This document shows positions 47,177-59,530 of a DNA stretch of 64,000 bases, piece after piece. The notes beneath the pieces are model-generated. The model was not told the DNA's origin. It saw nothing but the letters and a program-made list of their open reading frames with translations, and did not search any database. The position numbers and the translations under genes are program-made. This stretch comes from Mugil cephalus. Taxonomy: Eukaryota; Chordata; Actinopteri; Mugiliformes; Mugilidae. The DNA lies in the NCBI RefSeq assembly GCF_022458985.1, contig NC_061783.1, forward strand, positions 3,564,413 to 3,628,412. Direction: 5' to 3'. Numbering within the stretch: the first letter of the stretch is position 1; every line of letters begins with the position of its first letter.

Positions 47177-49800
47177 AGCTAAAATACCGTTAGCAGTAAC
47201 AAATTGAGCACAATGTAGTTTGTCTGCATTAGCCGAGGTTATCAAATAGGAGAAATATCTTGACCCGTCGACTCCTAGGTTCTTAAATGATATGACTCAC
47301 AATTAGATGTTGAACTGCCTGGACACGTGGCTGAGAGCAGCGCTTCTGCAGCCTCTTAGACAGAGGATCAGTCTGGAAGTTGACTGCTAAAGATAGTTTG
47401 AGCGTTCGTCCCAGCCATTGGAAGTGAGTCACTGTAAAACATATGACGAACCCAAACCAGTGGTGAAGCTTAAAAGTAAAGTTGTAAAACCAGTTCAGAG
47501 TAATGTTTACTCCTGATGATACAATTAAAGTGCAAGAATATGATTTCATTGAAAGAGCTCCAGGAGACGCAACTGTATGTCAGAGTTAATTTCTTGGCAA
47601 AGTTAGAGGAAGGAGTAAAACACAACACAAAGACATCCACTGAAACTATATTGGCTGGCAATGACAATTATTGGGATCTCAATGATAGCTACCTGTTTAA
47701 AGGATGCATCAGGATCACAAATGCTGAAAGCATTGGGTCATTAATGAAACCCACATGTCCAGCATATGCTGTCCATGTGAGTAGCAAAATATTGTTACGG
47801 TCTGGTACGCTTCCACAGCATATGCTGTTAGTCCCTTATGCTGGTGGGAGCGCTAGACTGGGTTTGACTGATCTAGCTTGAGCAAGTGAATATCACTTCT
47901 TAAGGTGTGGCGAACCACGGAGGAGATATAAGTCACAGTCAGGTGAGACAGCTTCAGGAACTAAGAATTCATTCAGATGTTGAGACCCCTGGTAGAAACA
48001 GAACAGACGTTAGTGCTGAAGAAGAACACTGTTCTGATGTTCTGTTGTTTTTTCTTTTACTGTTGTCTCCATTATAGTGGAAAAAAGTTTAAATTGTTTA
48101 AATATTTAGACTGCGTAATAAGTATCGCTCTGCACATCAGACTTCAGTCGGACACCAACATGGTTCTCTACAGCATTACACCAAACTGTAGCAATACAGC
48201 AGCACAGGGTCTGGAAACCAAACCACCGCCCTGTGGTGTCTCCATTATGAAAACATGTCGGAGTGACTGTGCTATTGTGGCCATCTCCTCCTCTTCCTCC
48301 TGAAATATTGCATTTGCAATGACTTAGGAAATGATGCTGTTACGCTAACAATATATATGTCTTCATTTGTTGTAGTTTTACAACCTGCCTGGTGGAAACC
48401 AGTACATAGCAGAAAGGATGGCTCCCGCCTTTCCCCTGCTCCCAAGAAGAACCGGTTCTTCAGTGAACTTGCAGTCCAGAGTAATCTTTATTTCCCATTA
48501 GGTTAAGCTTCAAAGCAACTAGCAGCACATGTTATAACCATCCCTGGGCTCCCCAACTATAAACAGTAATAATTTTTTTTTTTCCTGTATGGCAAGCCAA
48601 TGGGATAACTTAGAACTTATTTTTATGCAAGTTACATGACAGACTGATCACAGGAGTATGGTTATCACTCTTTGGAGGTTTTGTTTAGTTATTGTCTGTT
48701 GAACGAGTGGTTCCTTATTGACATTACATTCCTGATCTGTATCTTTGTTTTCTATTTAGGGCAGCAGTAGCTCCGGAGGTCCAATAACCAAAATGTTAGA
48801 AATGTCTAGAAATTGTCTACCCACAACAATGTGAATCAGAAATTACACATCGTATTTCATTCCACATATTTTTTTTCTAACATTAATTAAGAGAGAATGG
48901 TGCTGCAACAGATGAAGTCTGACCAGCATTTGTGGGAAAGTGAGCGTACACTAACAGAGTAAGATGTAACAGATGTAACATGTAACATCAGCAAAGGAAT
49001 GTTGATGTACCAGTCAAGCTTGGTAAGATATGTATGTGAGTGCAACTACATGCAAGTATCTGCAATGGTTGCACGAGCTAAGGCTCCCAGATTCTGTCAT
49101 AGCTCCATAATCTATTATCTGTGTTTGCCATGGATCTTTAACATAATGCTGTCACACACCTATACCAAATTCTTATCAGAATGAGTGCTTCAATCAATGC
49201 AAAGAGAAAAAATAACCTCTGCACACAATGAAGTAGCACTCCATCGAATCAGAGCAACAAATGATATGTCTTTTAAAGTTATTTCACTAACAGTCAGTGC
49301 AGAATCTAAACATCTTGTCACACTGCAGCTAATTTATTACAAACAAAATCAGCTCGAAGGTCCTTAGATGTTACGTATGACTATGTTGCTGTTTCTCTTC
49401 TGTCCAAATTTGGTTGGCAGGAAAACTTCAGGCTTCAGACTTTTCTCCAGTTTGCTGGTGGGTGCAGTTGGGTGTTGATGATTTCGGTGCTTCTGTGGTT
49501 CTTTGCTGCGATTGAACTTGCAGGCTCACAAAAACTGTGCACTGTAGAAAACCATCCAACTTTTGTCCACATAGGTCCCCTGGAAAAAACAGACTTACTA
49601 GCCAGAAAATATAGATACCATGACCATAAAATCAGTTTTAAGTCAAACAACGTATAATCAAATAGTATATTTGTAATTGAGTTATATAATGTAGTTTATT
49701 TAGATTCCAACATAAATGATTGAAATTTAGAATTCAGTTTGTAGTACTACACTTCTGCTCCTAGTTATTGTTCGATTCCATATATACTATGTTTATTCCA
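47177..49800. other. Non-coding stretch with one unassigned ORF
   Basis: A 121-codon ORF at 47516-47881 has no recognisable family and no splice or promoter context. T-runs occur near 48570 and 48870. No transposon boundary is clear. I see no gene here. Confidence 0.4.
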
Positions 49801-51550
49801 TGTACCTAGTCAGTATTTGGATTCTTTCTTGCTAATTGATCTTCCTGAGCTCACCTCAGTAATTACAGCATCTAAACCATCAACTTGTCTTCTAGATCCC
49901 ATCCCAACTAAATTGCTCAAGGAGGTTTTTCCATTAATTAATACCTCCATATTAAATCAGATAAACTTATCTTTAGAAACATTATGTGTGCCCCAGTCTT
50001 TTAAAATTGCTGTATTTAAACCTTTACTTAACAAAAACCTACTCTTGACCCTGCTAGATCTTAGTGCTGCATTTGACACCATTGATCACAGTATTCTGCT
50101 ACAGAGACTTGAAAGTGTGATCAAGACTACAGGAGCTGCATTAGACTGGTTTGAATCCTATCTGTCAGACAGATTCCAGTTTTTTCAATATTATTAGAAA
50201 GTACGGCATAAACTTCCATTGCTACGCAGATGATACCCAATTTTATTTATCCATGAAACTAGATGAAACTAATCAGCTGGTTAAACTCCAAGCATGCCTT
50301 AAAGACATAAAGGCTTGGATGACCTGTAATTTTCTACTTCTAAACTAGACAAAACAGAAGTTGTTCGAGATTCATTATCTAATCACCTGGTTTCTTTGGA
50401 TGGCATTACTGTGGCCTTCAGTACTACGGTGAAAAACCTTGGTGTTATATTTGACCAGGATATATCCTTTAAATTTAATTTAAAAAAATTTAAAAAAGCC
50501 TCCAATTGATTCAAAACGCTGCAGCAAGAGCACTGACAGATCATATTACCCCAGTTTTACCTTCTCTTCATTGGCTCCGTTAAATTCTAGAATTGAATTT
50601 AAAATCCCCCTTCTTACATACAAGGCCCTGAAAGGCCTAGCTCCATCATATCTGAAATACCTCATGGTACCATATTGTCCCAACAGATCACTACGATCTT
50701 AAAGTGCAGGTCTACTTGTGGTTCCTAGAGTTTCAAAAAGTAGGAGTTGGAGCGTTCAGTTATCAGGCTCCTCTCCTGTGGAACCAGCTCCCAGTCTGGG
50801 TTCGGGAGGCAGAGACGTCTCTACTTTTAAGATCAGGACTTTCCTTTTTGACAAAGCTTATAGTTAGGGCTGGACTTAACCATCTCTTAGTTATGCTGCT
50901 ATAAGCCTAGGCTGCTGGGGGACGACGCACTGAGGACATGTCCTCTACTCTCCCTTCTCTGGCACCAAAAGTGTATTTTCTATTACTAACAGCTATGTCT
51001 CCCTCTCTCCCTTCCCCTCCCCTCCCCCTCCATCTTCTTGTGAGGGTCTCTGGTCTGGAGTTCCAAGCTACCTCTGTCATGGCCTCATCAACCAGCCCAG
51101 TCTTCATGGCCTGGAGTGCTGTGTGTCAGACCTGTGGAGCTGCATAAACTACATCTGCCCCAGTCTTCATGGCTTGAAGTTGTCCACTCCTACCTGGATA
51201 AACAATTCACCAACTTGCCCATGAATCCTTTTACACTCTCAAACTGTCACATAAGATCAATCATCAGCATATGTTGTATTATTAGATTCTACGTGTTTCC
51301 TCTGTTTGATATATGTATCTACGACAGAAGTTTGTTTATCTTGCTTCTCTTGCTCTTCTTTTCTCTCTATCTTCTCTGTTTCTACGCGACTGGCCTTTGA
51401 CAGATGGGTCCCTCCATATGACCTACTCAAAATTTCCTTCTGTTAAAAGGGAGTTTTTCCTTGCTCTGGATTTTTCAGGACGATTTTTGTAAAGCGTCTT
51501 GAGACAATTTGTATTGTTATTGGCACTATATAAATAAAATTGAATTGAAG
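49801..51550 (+). mobile_element. L2-type LINE, 5'-truncated and internally deleted
   Basis: Begins at ACCTAGTCAGTATTTGGATT, matching about 20319 of the first L2, and ends with the TATAAATAAAATTGAATTGA tail. Three large parts are missing relative to the first copy (parts of the reverse transcriptase and C-terminal region), and small frame changes occur throughout. Open pieces include [20 protein letters not shown] (in 49817-50197) and CYADDTQFY (in 50151-50348). Not functional. Confidence 0.75.
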
Positions 51551-51555
51551 TGAAA

Positions 51556-52040
51556 ATATGAAATTAGTTAAATAAGAAATGAAAACAGTTATTCTGCTGC
51601 CGTTGTTAGATTATGAATGAATGTGGAGGCAGCTCATCGTCCTTTAAAGTCATGAGTCATACAAACTAGGAGGGTATTATGCTGCTCATAGCAGCCTGCC
51701 AAAAAAAGTGTGTAATTGAATGTGTGCAATTTACACAAATAACAAAGTTGGACCTTTTTGGAATTTAATATTTTGAAGGTAATATATGGGACATTTATAT
51801 ATGAATGAAGACAAATTATGTTCAAGCCCTTGTCAAATGAACTCAAAGACCAATCTCTGTATTTGGAGTTTAAAATCATATTCCATGGCATTCCAACATT
51901 CCTGCATTAGCACACTGGTAGCAATGCACTTTATATGAGTAGAAACGAATCACCTGAGCTTAAGAGAGGAGCAAATGTTACCAAACAGTCAGGAGAGGTA
52001 ACAGCAACTTAAAGTATTGCAGCGCCTACTGCATGATAAG
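51556..52040 (+). repeat. Large duplication, unit 2, left part
   Basis: Homologous to 23714-24220 (TGAAATTAGTTAAATAAGAA, GGAGGCAGCTCATCGTCCTT, then CACCTGAGCTTAAGA). Identity is clearly lower than in the exons. The match breaks off near 52040 and resumes at about 57790, so the Ty3-type element and its neighbours interrupt unit 2. Confidence 0.75.
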
Positions 52041-53685
52041 GCCTGTATCTGGGCTTGGATACAGCCACACACTTCTCAGATTTTTGGGCGTAAGCAGGAG
52101 TATTCAGGCATATCCCTGCTGTAATGTGGGAGACTGAGTGTGTACCAATTTCGGGGCTCCTGGTAGAACATAGTGTCAAAGTACATAGTGTCAAAATTAC
52201 AAGAATGCACGGTCACTGCCAACACATCATCAAGTTCGACAGCTGCACATGTAGGACCCAGCCCACTGGATAGCTGCATCACAGATGACCCTTTAATGAC
52301 TGCTAACTCAACGCAGGGTGGCAGCCTGCTGCATCACCAGAGTCCTGTTAACCTCATACCACACCACACTCCAGAGAGATTGGTCTCCCTGAAAGATCTC
52401 ACGTATCTCCAGCGGAAAGAGTTCAGGCTAATGGGGCCAGATAGGGGACACTACCTCTGACATGACATACAACAGCATATGCAAACAAATTGATGAAGAA
52501 CTCCAAGAAAAACACACTGAAGGTGAGATTATTAACCCCCACCTATTACTGTAACCCAGACCAGCCTAGGCTGTCGAAAAAGGCACAAAAACCTTATGGT
52601 TGTCCAAACTGTATCACACAGGCCAATCCAAACTACAGCCACTGCTTTGTCTGTGGAGAAGAAGGCCATTACGCTGTTGGCTGTTTGAAGAGACCAAAGC
52701 AGTTCGGGAAGCGGGATGCGGTCTAGGCAGAGGGATAACCTCTAACAGGTCTTGAATACATGTCCCAACCCCACAAAGACTCAGTAGCAAAACAGATTAA
52801 CCTAGTGAAGCCAGCATAGCTAAGATTGACAACACAGCACAACCATGTAAGTTAATAGCCCCACTCATTGGCCTCAGTTAATAGCCCCACTCATCAAATC
52901 TCCAGTGAATCTCCGGTGAAATCCAGTATAGCCAGCTACACTGTCACTGTCCTACTGGACACAGGAACCATCGTAAGCGTATTCGACCATGGCTGGAAGA
53001 ACAAGTACTTACCAAGATGTTCGACCACTCAGTGAACTACTGGATGCTCCTCTGCATCTATCTGCCGTCACTGGAGATAACATACCATGTGATGGATGGG
53101 TGGAGGTGGTGGTAAACTTGCAAGGTAATAATGATGCAGACTAATCCATCCGTGTACCCTTCTTGGTCAGTTGCCTGGAACTAGGCAGGCCATTAATTGA
53201 TTTTAATGTCATCCAAGTACTTGTTAATAACAATGAAAGTCACCCTAAGCTTATGTCCATTCTGTCTTCTCTTCTTGCTGGTGCAATGAAGATTGATGGT
53301 GCCAGCGTACAGACCATAGTAAATCTCATTCAGACTCACACAGTTCCAAAAGAAGAACATGCTGCCATGAAGGTGGCTTTTAAGGAAGTCACTTTTTCAG
53401 CAGGACATGTAGCTTAAGTGCAGGGTCCCGGCAAACATTAGCCCACCACAGCCACTTGTGCTGTTTGAGCCTACACTTGATAGTACACAGTTGGAGAGAT
53501 TGAGTACTGGGGCAGGATTAATAGAAATTCACAAAACAGAAAGACCCTTCATTAAAATGCCAGTGTCAAATCATTCCAACCATGATGTGACCTTGCCAGG
53601 CCAAACTTTGGTAGCATTGAACCCATTGACAAGGTCATAGAGGCAGACTGTCCCAAAAACAATGAAACACTAACCCAGGTAAATA

Positions 53686-55295
53686 CAGGTGCTGGCCAGT
53701 AAATTAGAATATCATCAAAAAGTTGAATTATTTCAGTAATTCCATTCAAAAAGTGAAATTTGTACATTATATTCATGCAATGCACACAGACCGATGTATT
53801 TCCAATGTTTATTTCTTTTAATTTTGATATTTATAAGTGACAACTAATGAAAACTCCAAATTTGGCATCTCAAAAAATTAGAATATTGAAAAGGCCAATG
53901 AAAAAAATGTTTTTTTTAGAAATGTTGGCCAACTGAAAAGAATGAACATGAAAAGCATGCGCATGTATAGCACTCAATACTTAGTCGGGGCTCCTTTTGC
54001 CTCAATCACTGCATTAATGCGGCGTGGCATGGACTCGATCAGTCTGTGGCACTGCTCAGGTGTTATGAGAGCCCAGGTTGCTCTGATAGTCGTCTTCAGC
54101 TCCTCTGCATTGTTGGGTCTAGCGCATTGCATCTTCCGCTTCACAATACCCCATAGATTTTCTATGGGGTTAAGGTCAGGCGAGTTTGCTGGCCAATCAA
54201 GGACAGGGATACCATGGTCCTTGAACCAGGTACTGGTGGTTTTGGCACTGTGTGCAGGTGCCAAGTCCTGTTGAAAAGTGAAATCTGCATCTCCATAAAG
54301 TTGGTCAGCAGCAGGAAGCATGAAGTGCTCTAAAACTTCCTGGTAGACAGCTGCATTGACCTTGGACCTCAGGAAACAGAGTGGGCCAACACCGGCAGAT
54401 GACATGGCACCCCACACCATCACTGACGGTGGAAACTTTACACTGGACCTCATGCAACGTGGATTCTGTGCTTCTCCGCTCTTCCTCCAGACTCTGGGTC
54501 CTTGATTTCCAAAGGAAATGCAAAATTTGCTTTCATCAGAAAACATAACTTTGGACCACTCAGCAGCAGTCCAGTCCTTTTTATCCTTGGCCCAGGCGAG
54601 ACGCTTCTTACGCTGTTTCTTGTTCAAGAGTGGCTTGACACACGGAATGCGACAGCTGAATCCCATGTCTTTCATGCGTCTCTTCGTGGTGGTTCTTGAA
54701 GCGCTGACTCCAGCATCAGTCCACTCTTTGTGGATCTCCCCCACATTTTTGAATGGGTTTGTCGTCACAATTCTCTGCAGGGTGCGGTTATCCCTAGAGC
54801 TTGTACACTTTTTTCTACCACATTTTTTCCGTCCCTTCGCCTGTCTGTTAATGTGCTTGGACACAGAGCTCTGCGAACAGCCAGCTTCTTTAGCAATCAA
54901 CTTTTGTGTCTTGCCCTCCTTGTACAAGGTGTCAATGGTCATCTTTTGGACAACTGTTAAGTCAGAAGTCTTCCCCATGATTGTGGAGCCTTCAGAACAA
55001 GACTGAGGAACCTTTTAAAGGCCTTTGCAGGTGTTTTGAGTTAATCAGCTGATTAGTGTGGCACCAGGTGTCTTCTATATTGAGCCTTTTCAGAATATTC
55101 TAATTTTCTGAGATACTGAATTTGGTGTTTTCATTAGCTGTCAGTTGTAATAATAAAAATGAAAATGAATAAACACTTGAAATATATCACTATGTGTGGA
55201 AGGAAAGTATACAGTATACAAGTTTCACCTTTTGAATGGAATTACTGAAATAATTCAACTTTTTGATGATATTCTAATTTACTGGCCAGCACCTG
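53686..55295 (-). mobile_element. Tc1-like DNA transposon, structurally complete
   Basis: A 1,610-bp element flanked by TA on both sides (53684-53685 and 55296-55297). The outer inverted repeats begin CAGGTGCTGGCCAGTAAATT and match for about 73 bp with one difference by eye. Inner repeats containing AAATTAGAATATT lie about 190-200 bp inside each end, giving an IR/DR-type arrangement. A single uninterrupted transposase ORF lies on the minus strand. The element is inserted in the Ty3-type remnant. Similar elements are known to have moved between fish and lampreys, but this link is from memory only. Confidence 0.93.
53974..54978 (-). CDS. Tc1-like transposase, intact 334 residues
   Basis: Cut-and-paste transposase that binds the element's terminal repeats, excises it and inserts it at TA sites. 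Start MGKTSDLTVVQ. Residues 1-50 carry the first helix-turn-helix (KLIAKEAGCSQSSVSKHI). A basic GRKKCGRKK stretch at 49-57 sits where Tc1 elements have the GRPR-like linker and nuclear localisation region. A second helix-turn-helix covers about 58-110. The DDE domain has Asp148 (FSDESKF), Asp238 (FQQDLAPAHS) and Glu273 (SPDLNPIENLWG), with 34 residues between the last two, so DD34E. The C-terminus ends KGAPTKY. Length and motifs are complete, with no stop or frameshift. The ends of the element are also intact. Activity is possible but not shown; single-residue changes could still inactivate it. Confidence 0.93.
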   Translation of the reverse strand: MGKTSDLTVVQKMTIDTLYKEGKTQKLIAKEAGCSQSSVSKHINRQAKGRKKCGRKKCTSSRDNRTLQRIVTTNPFKNVGEIHKEWTDAGVSASRTTTKRRMKDMGFSCRIPCVKPLLNKKQRKKRLAWAKDKKDWTAAEWSKVMFSDESKFCISFGNQGPRVWRKSGEAQNPRCMRSSVKFPPSVMVWGAMSSAGVGPLCFLRSKVNAAVYQEVLEHFMLPAADQLYGDADFTFQQDLAPAHSAKTTSTWFKDHGIPVLDWPANSPDLNPIENLWGIVKRKMQCARPNNAEELKTTIRATWALITPEQCHRLIESMPRRINAVIEAKGAPTKY

Positions 55296-56382
55296 TACTG
55301 TTTACCAGTATCCAACCAAGATCGGACACCAACTGCTTCGTCACTCTGCCACCCACCCGTAAATGTCAGTCACCTAACAAATGCTGTTTGAGGAATTAAG
55401 GGCTTTTGCTGGAAATCTCAAAGATGACATTCCAGTCCAAAGATCCTATGCCTCCAAGTCCTTCAGTGATTATGTCGACGCAGTACTTTCTGTACTGAGA
55501 GCCCTACAATGCCATGGTGTCAAATTGCGACCCACAAAATGCAAGCTGTTTAAGGCAGAGGTCAGGTATGTGGGGAGGTTGGTCCCAGCTGATGGTGTGA
55601 GAGTAGACCCAAAAGACATACAGGCTGTGAAGTCACTGAGGGAGATACTACCTACTACAGTGGGGGACGTGCAGCAGTTACTTGGGTTCCTGAGTTTCTA
55701 TAGAATGTATATTCAAGAATTATCTCGTATCGCTAAGCCATTGTATGAGTTGCTTCAGGTAAAAGGACACAGCTGCCCTCAAAGACTACCATCCAGTGCA
55801 CAGATGACCACCAGCTTATTGACATCCTGTCACATCCACCTGTACTGTCCTATCTGGACTGTGAACTGCCCTTTGTCCTTGACACAGATGCCAGTCAGCG
55901 TGGACTTGGTGCAGTTTTATACCAGTGACAGAGTGGAAAGCTCAGAGAGATTGCATATGGCTTGAGGACATTGACTTCTGCTGAAAAGAACTACAATCTC
56001 CACTCTGGGAAAGAGTCAGGTACGAGACAGGAGACTCCCTAAGACTATGACATATGAAACCCCTGGCCAGCCATCCTACCAGCCTCAGGGGTCTGTGAAC
56101 TCTGTTAGGCTCTGTGGAGCACAAACACTGCCACCATTGGTAATGCCCACAGCCCCCGTTTTACACTACACACCCTATCATGCACCATACCAACCGCTGC
56201 CCTACCCTGTAATAATGCTATGCACTTTCCCTTCCTTTGCATATTAACACACACATGCATCCACTCATATTTCACATATTTACATATACACAAAAGAAAA
56301 TCTGTTTATAAACTCTGTTGTGATTTTAAGAAAAAGTGTGGTGTTTTTGTGAATGCTGGGAGCCATAGTATTTTTGGGGGAG

Positions 56383-56656
56383 TGTGTGACCCACACAAAA
56401 TGAGGTCACATTGTTTTTTTTTTTTTTATTATATTTTATTTTTGTGCAATATTAGCTACTTGTCCACTTAACATTTTAATGCAGTAGCACAGTTGGACCA
56501 GTAGGTGGAGTAGTGGAGCGTTGGTTTGGCTGGAGGGTCTTTTTCTGTGATGAGGAAGCCCCACCTCACTCAGCTAAATGACTCGTATTCTCCATTTCTC
56601 CTGAAAAACAGTAAACACCAATCTGCCACTTGTACCCTCACCCAGGACCTGTAACA
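56383..56656 (+). repeat. Possible 3' LTR of the Ty3-type element
   Basis: A purine-rich GGGGGAG directly precedes TGTGTGACCC, and 274 bp later the sequence CCTGTAACA could be the end (TGT/ACA). This is where a polypurine tract and 3' LTR are expected. No matching 5' LTR was found near 52 kb, so the boundaries are not confirmed. Confidence 0.4.
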
Positions 56657-56709
56657 TTTACATAATATGTATAATTGTCATTATCATGTCCCATATCACA
56701 ATTAAGACG

Positions 56710-56915
56710 CACTATCACAGCAGAAATGTTTATTTTCTGCTTACAAGTCACAACAGTGCATTATAAAAAAAAAAAAAAATGTATAAAAACATGCATTAAT
56801 AATAAAAACAACCTCCTGGTGATGAGATGGCTTCATCTGACATGAGGTCCATGGTAGTGGTTTTCTATAGATCATCTTCGTGGCTATGGACTACACCACC
56901 TCTCGCTTTGTACAG
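56710..56915 (-). other. Candidate terminal exon of an unidentified gene, minus strand
   Basis: On the minus strand a good acceptor (TTTTCTCTGTGCTTTTGCAG) is followed by 17 codons, LYKARGGVVHSHEDDL and stop (56915 to 56865). Downstream lie about 130 bp and an AATAAA signal (56729-56734 on the plus strand as TTTATT). The layout is that of a last exon with its 3' untranslated region. I do not recognise the protein and see no upstream exon to the right, so it may be a relic of a gene disrupted by the duplication. Confidence 0.3.
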
Positions 56916-57790
56916 CTGCAAAAGCACAGAGAAAACAGAAGTACCCTAACATGAGGGTGAGAGCTTGCATGTGTAGAAGATGAACTTAAAGTTACAATAG
57001 AAAAACAACCTCAAATTTCTCTCAAATGCTCCTTTGAAACAGGGCCCACACAGGGCTACAGCAGGGCTGTAACTGGCTGTAACCTAATCACACTCACTCA
57101 TCTATATAATCTTACATAAAATTGTAAAACAAGTCCTAATTAAAATTTCAGACTTATCTTCCAATACAACTCTATATGTACATGTTCTAGACAGTGTAAT
57201 GATCAAAATATTAAAGGCATTTTACTTTTTTATTTTATGTGATGAATCGACTCCAGTAAAATTAATTGATGTTGGTCCTTCAAAGATTTGGAGATTTCAT
57301 GATTTCTTAACCTCAGTGCGGGCCATATATTCAAATGTAAAATCAAGCATTACTCTACAAACAGTTAATACTCTGACCCAATGACAATGTCAATGTGGCA
57401 GAACACAAGAAAAGACAAATATGCAGATCATTCTCAGAATATAAAAGTTTTTGTAATTATTTCTGTAAGTCTTTGATATCTAGAAAAAAAAAAACAAACA
57501 AAAAAGATTCTTAAGTGAATAAAACTATCTCTGCTTATGGCAATTGAACAGTTTTGTGTGAACACAATGGATGTTTTCTACTAGAGGGGAAGGATCCACT
57601 ACTTGTCTAGTGGTCCACTGACCATGATTAGCATACGAAAGACCAAGTCACACCAAATCAGGCAGACTCGTGAAAACGGCCGTACGCGGTGTGCTTGTGT
57701 CTTGCAGCTCCTTGCGGGCACACGGCAGCTTTGCCAGCTGTATCCTCTTTCCGCATACTCCCGTATACATCCCTTTTCATGCTGTAAAAA
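56916..57790. other. Non-coding stretch between the candidate exon and unit 2
   Basis: No recognisable gene or transposon. An ORF of 61 codons at 57199-57384 has no known family. Confidence 0.35.
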
Positions 57791-59528
57791 AACATATGAG
57801 GAAACATCCAAGGAAAAGGTTAAGGTATTAGGATCCAGATCAGGAAGAAATTCTGTATTAAGGGAAAGGGGTACAGACCAAAAGGCAAGTATGAAAAAAT
57901 GTTCAATTATTCACAGTGTATTTTTCACAACATAGAAAACACACTATGGCTCATAATTACCAGAACATCTTCTGCAACACTGTTGGAGACAAATTGGAGA
58001 CAGATTTTTCTTCTGAAGGTGCGAGGGCCAGGAACAGTGGAGAAACAAGCGGAAGCTAACAGATGTAAGCTCATAAAGAACTGGATTAAAAAAATATTCT
58101 TTGAAATGTTATTGCAGTTGAAATCAGTTAATCAGATGGAACTGTGACCCAAATCACCAAACAAAAATAGTCTGGTGTCTAGTGACTACAAATTACTGAG
58201 TCATGCTTTGTGAAACTACAATACGCTCTTGATTTTTTACACAGGAAGGTAGTCACCCTGAGGGATTCAGAAATGCCTCATGTGTGGAGTATTTCTGAAT
58301 TCACCTTCTCAAAAATTTGCACGTACTTGTGGATCATGTCCCTATAATACAGTGCTGATCATTCTCAAATAGCAACGGTAGACTGTGAGTCAGTCTTTGA
58401 GAAAGCAAACAGCCATTTGTCTTTGTGGAGATTATGTGATGGTTGGGCCTTTACAAACACTCAAAGTTACCCATGGCCTACAAGACGGATGTGTGTGACT
58501 GTGTGCAGTGTTTCTGTGATGACTCAGAGACTGCTGTCACTGTGTCGTTTGTCATTATTTAACGCATGCACTGGTTCTTGTGGAAAACATATTGGTGTAT
58601 TATATTTAGCAAGTTCACATAGATCAAATCTATAAAATGAGTGTGGGTAGTGACAACTTTTACGCTCACAGAGTAACACCTTTCAATGATAATTAAACAT
58701 GCTCTAATTACTGTTAAAAGTCTGTGCAATAATAAAACATTGTTCAAATGAGCCTGATCTCACAACAGAAAAACAATGAGCTTCATGTATCTCTGTGCAA
58801 GTAGCCTACTGGTTCAACATGGGCTGGTGTTGGTGCAGCCTAGAGAATACCTTGGATTAATGAGAAATGCATCAAGGATTCTAATAATAGAAAAAAAGGT
58901 GTGATTGAGAGGCGTAACACTGTTAAAAATACTGTCGGTAAAACATGTCATTTTCAGAGGTTTGTTTGGCAGTAGGGGTCAAAGCCAACATGGCTGCAGA
59001 GGAAAGACTATAACAACAATGACTCTACACATGGTTCAAGAGGTGCATGGTAACTGACGTTTATTTGCTTTACTGGACAATGCTTGCTCCTCTGTCCTCA
59101 TTCTTTACTTTGGCAATGGGACAAGCTTGAGTGATTTTGCTGACATTCTGCAACATGACAAGTCCTGATTCCTCAAGGGGCACAAGCTGAAGAGGCTTTA
59201 AAAATGATTGAGTAATGAAGAGTATGCTTTGAACTTTGCCATGCCCTGTATTTCCCTGTGTTTCCTAATGACAAACTGCCTTGGAAATGAGACCTGTAAA
59301 CATCTACGTGATGCATGGACTTTATTGCACCGAATCAACTTCCTTAGGCAAATACAAGCAAGCCTGTGGCAGGTGTGGCCCATTGCTGTGCTGTTACTGT
59401 GAGGGCAGCGTCATCTGTTGGTGACTCGTAGCCGAAATTAGGAGATTAGTAGCCCAATTAAGCATGTCTTCATGTCTAAATATTATCCTTTCTTTCTTTA
59501 ATTACTATTGGAATGTGATTTTAAAAAA

Positions 59529-59530
<2 letters not shown>

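Larger units (their letters stand above)
52150..56382 (+). pseudogene. Decayed Ty3-type LTR retrotransposon, Gag-Pol remnants
   Basis: Plus-strand remnants in order: a Gag-like piece (52173-52460); a zinc knuckle CFVCGEEGHYAVGC (C-x2-C-x4-H-x4-C) near 52640-52684; an aspartic protease motif VTVLLDTGT near 52943-52968; and protease-like LELGRPLIDFNVIQVL from about 53175. After an inserted Tc1 element come a tail of reverse transcriptase (55381-55760: LRPTKCKLFKAEVRYVG, VQQLLGFLSFYR) and RNase H (about 55850-56020: FVLDTDASQRGLGAVLY), then a stop. Most of the reverse transcriptase, including its catalytic box, is missing. No integrase is seen. The order and the QQLLGFLSFYR block point to Ty3-type elements. 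It cannot be active. Confidence 0.75.

Noticed and set aside
47516..47881. 121-codon plus-strand ORF
   Set aside because: No recognisable domain, no splice or promoter context, and composition not distinct from its surroundings. It could be decayed transposon sequence.
54502..55006. Plus-strand ORFs of up to 162 codons
   Set aside because: They are reverse-strand shadows of the intact Tc1 transposase.
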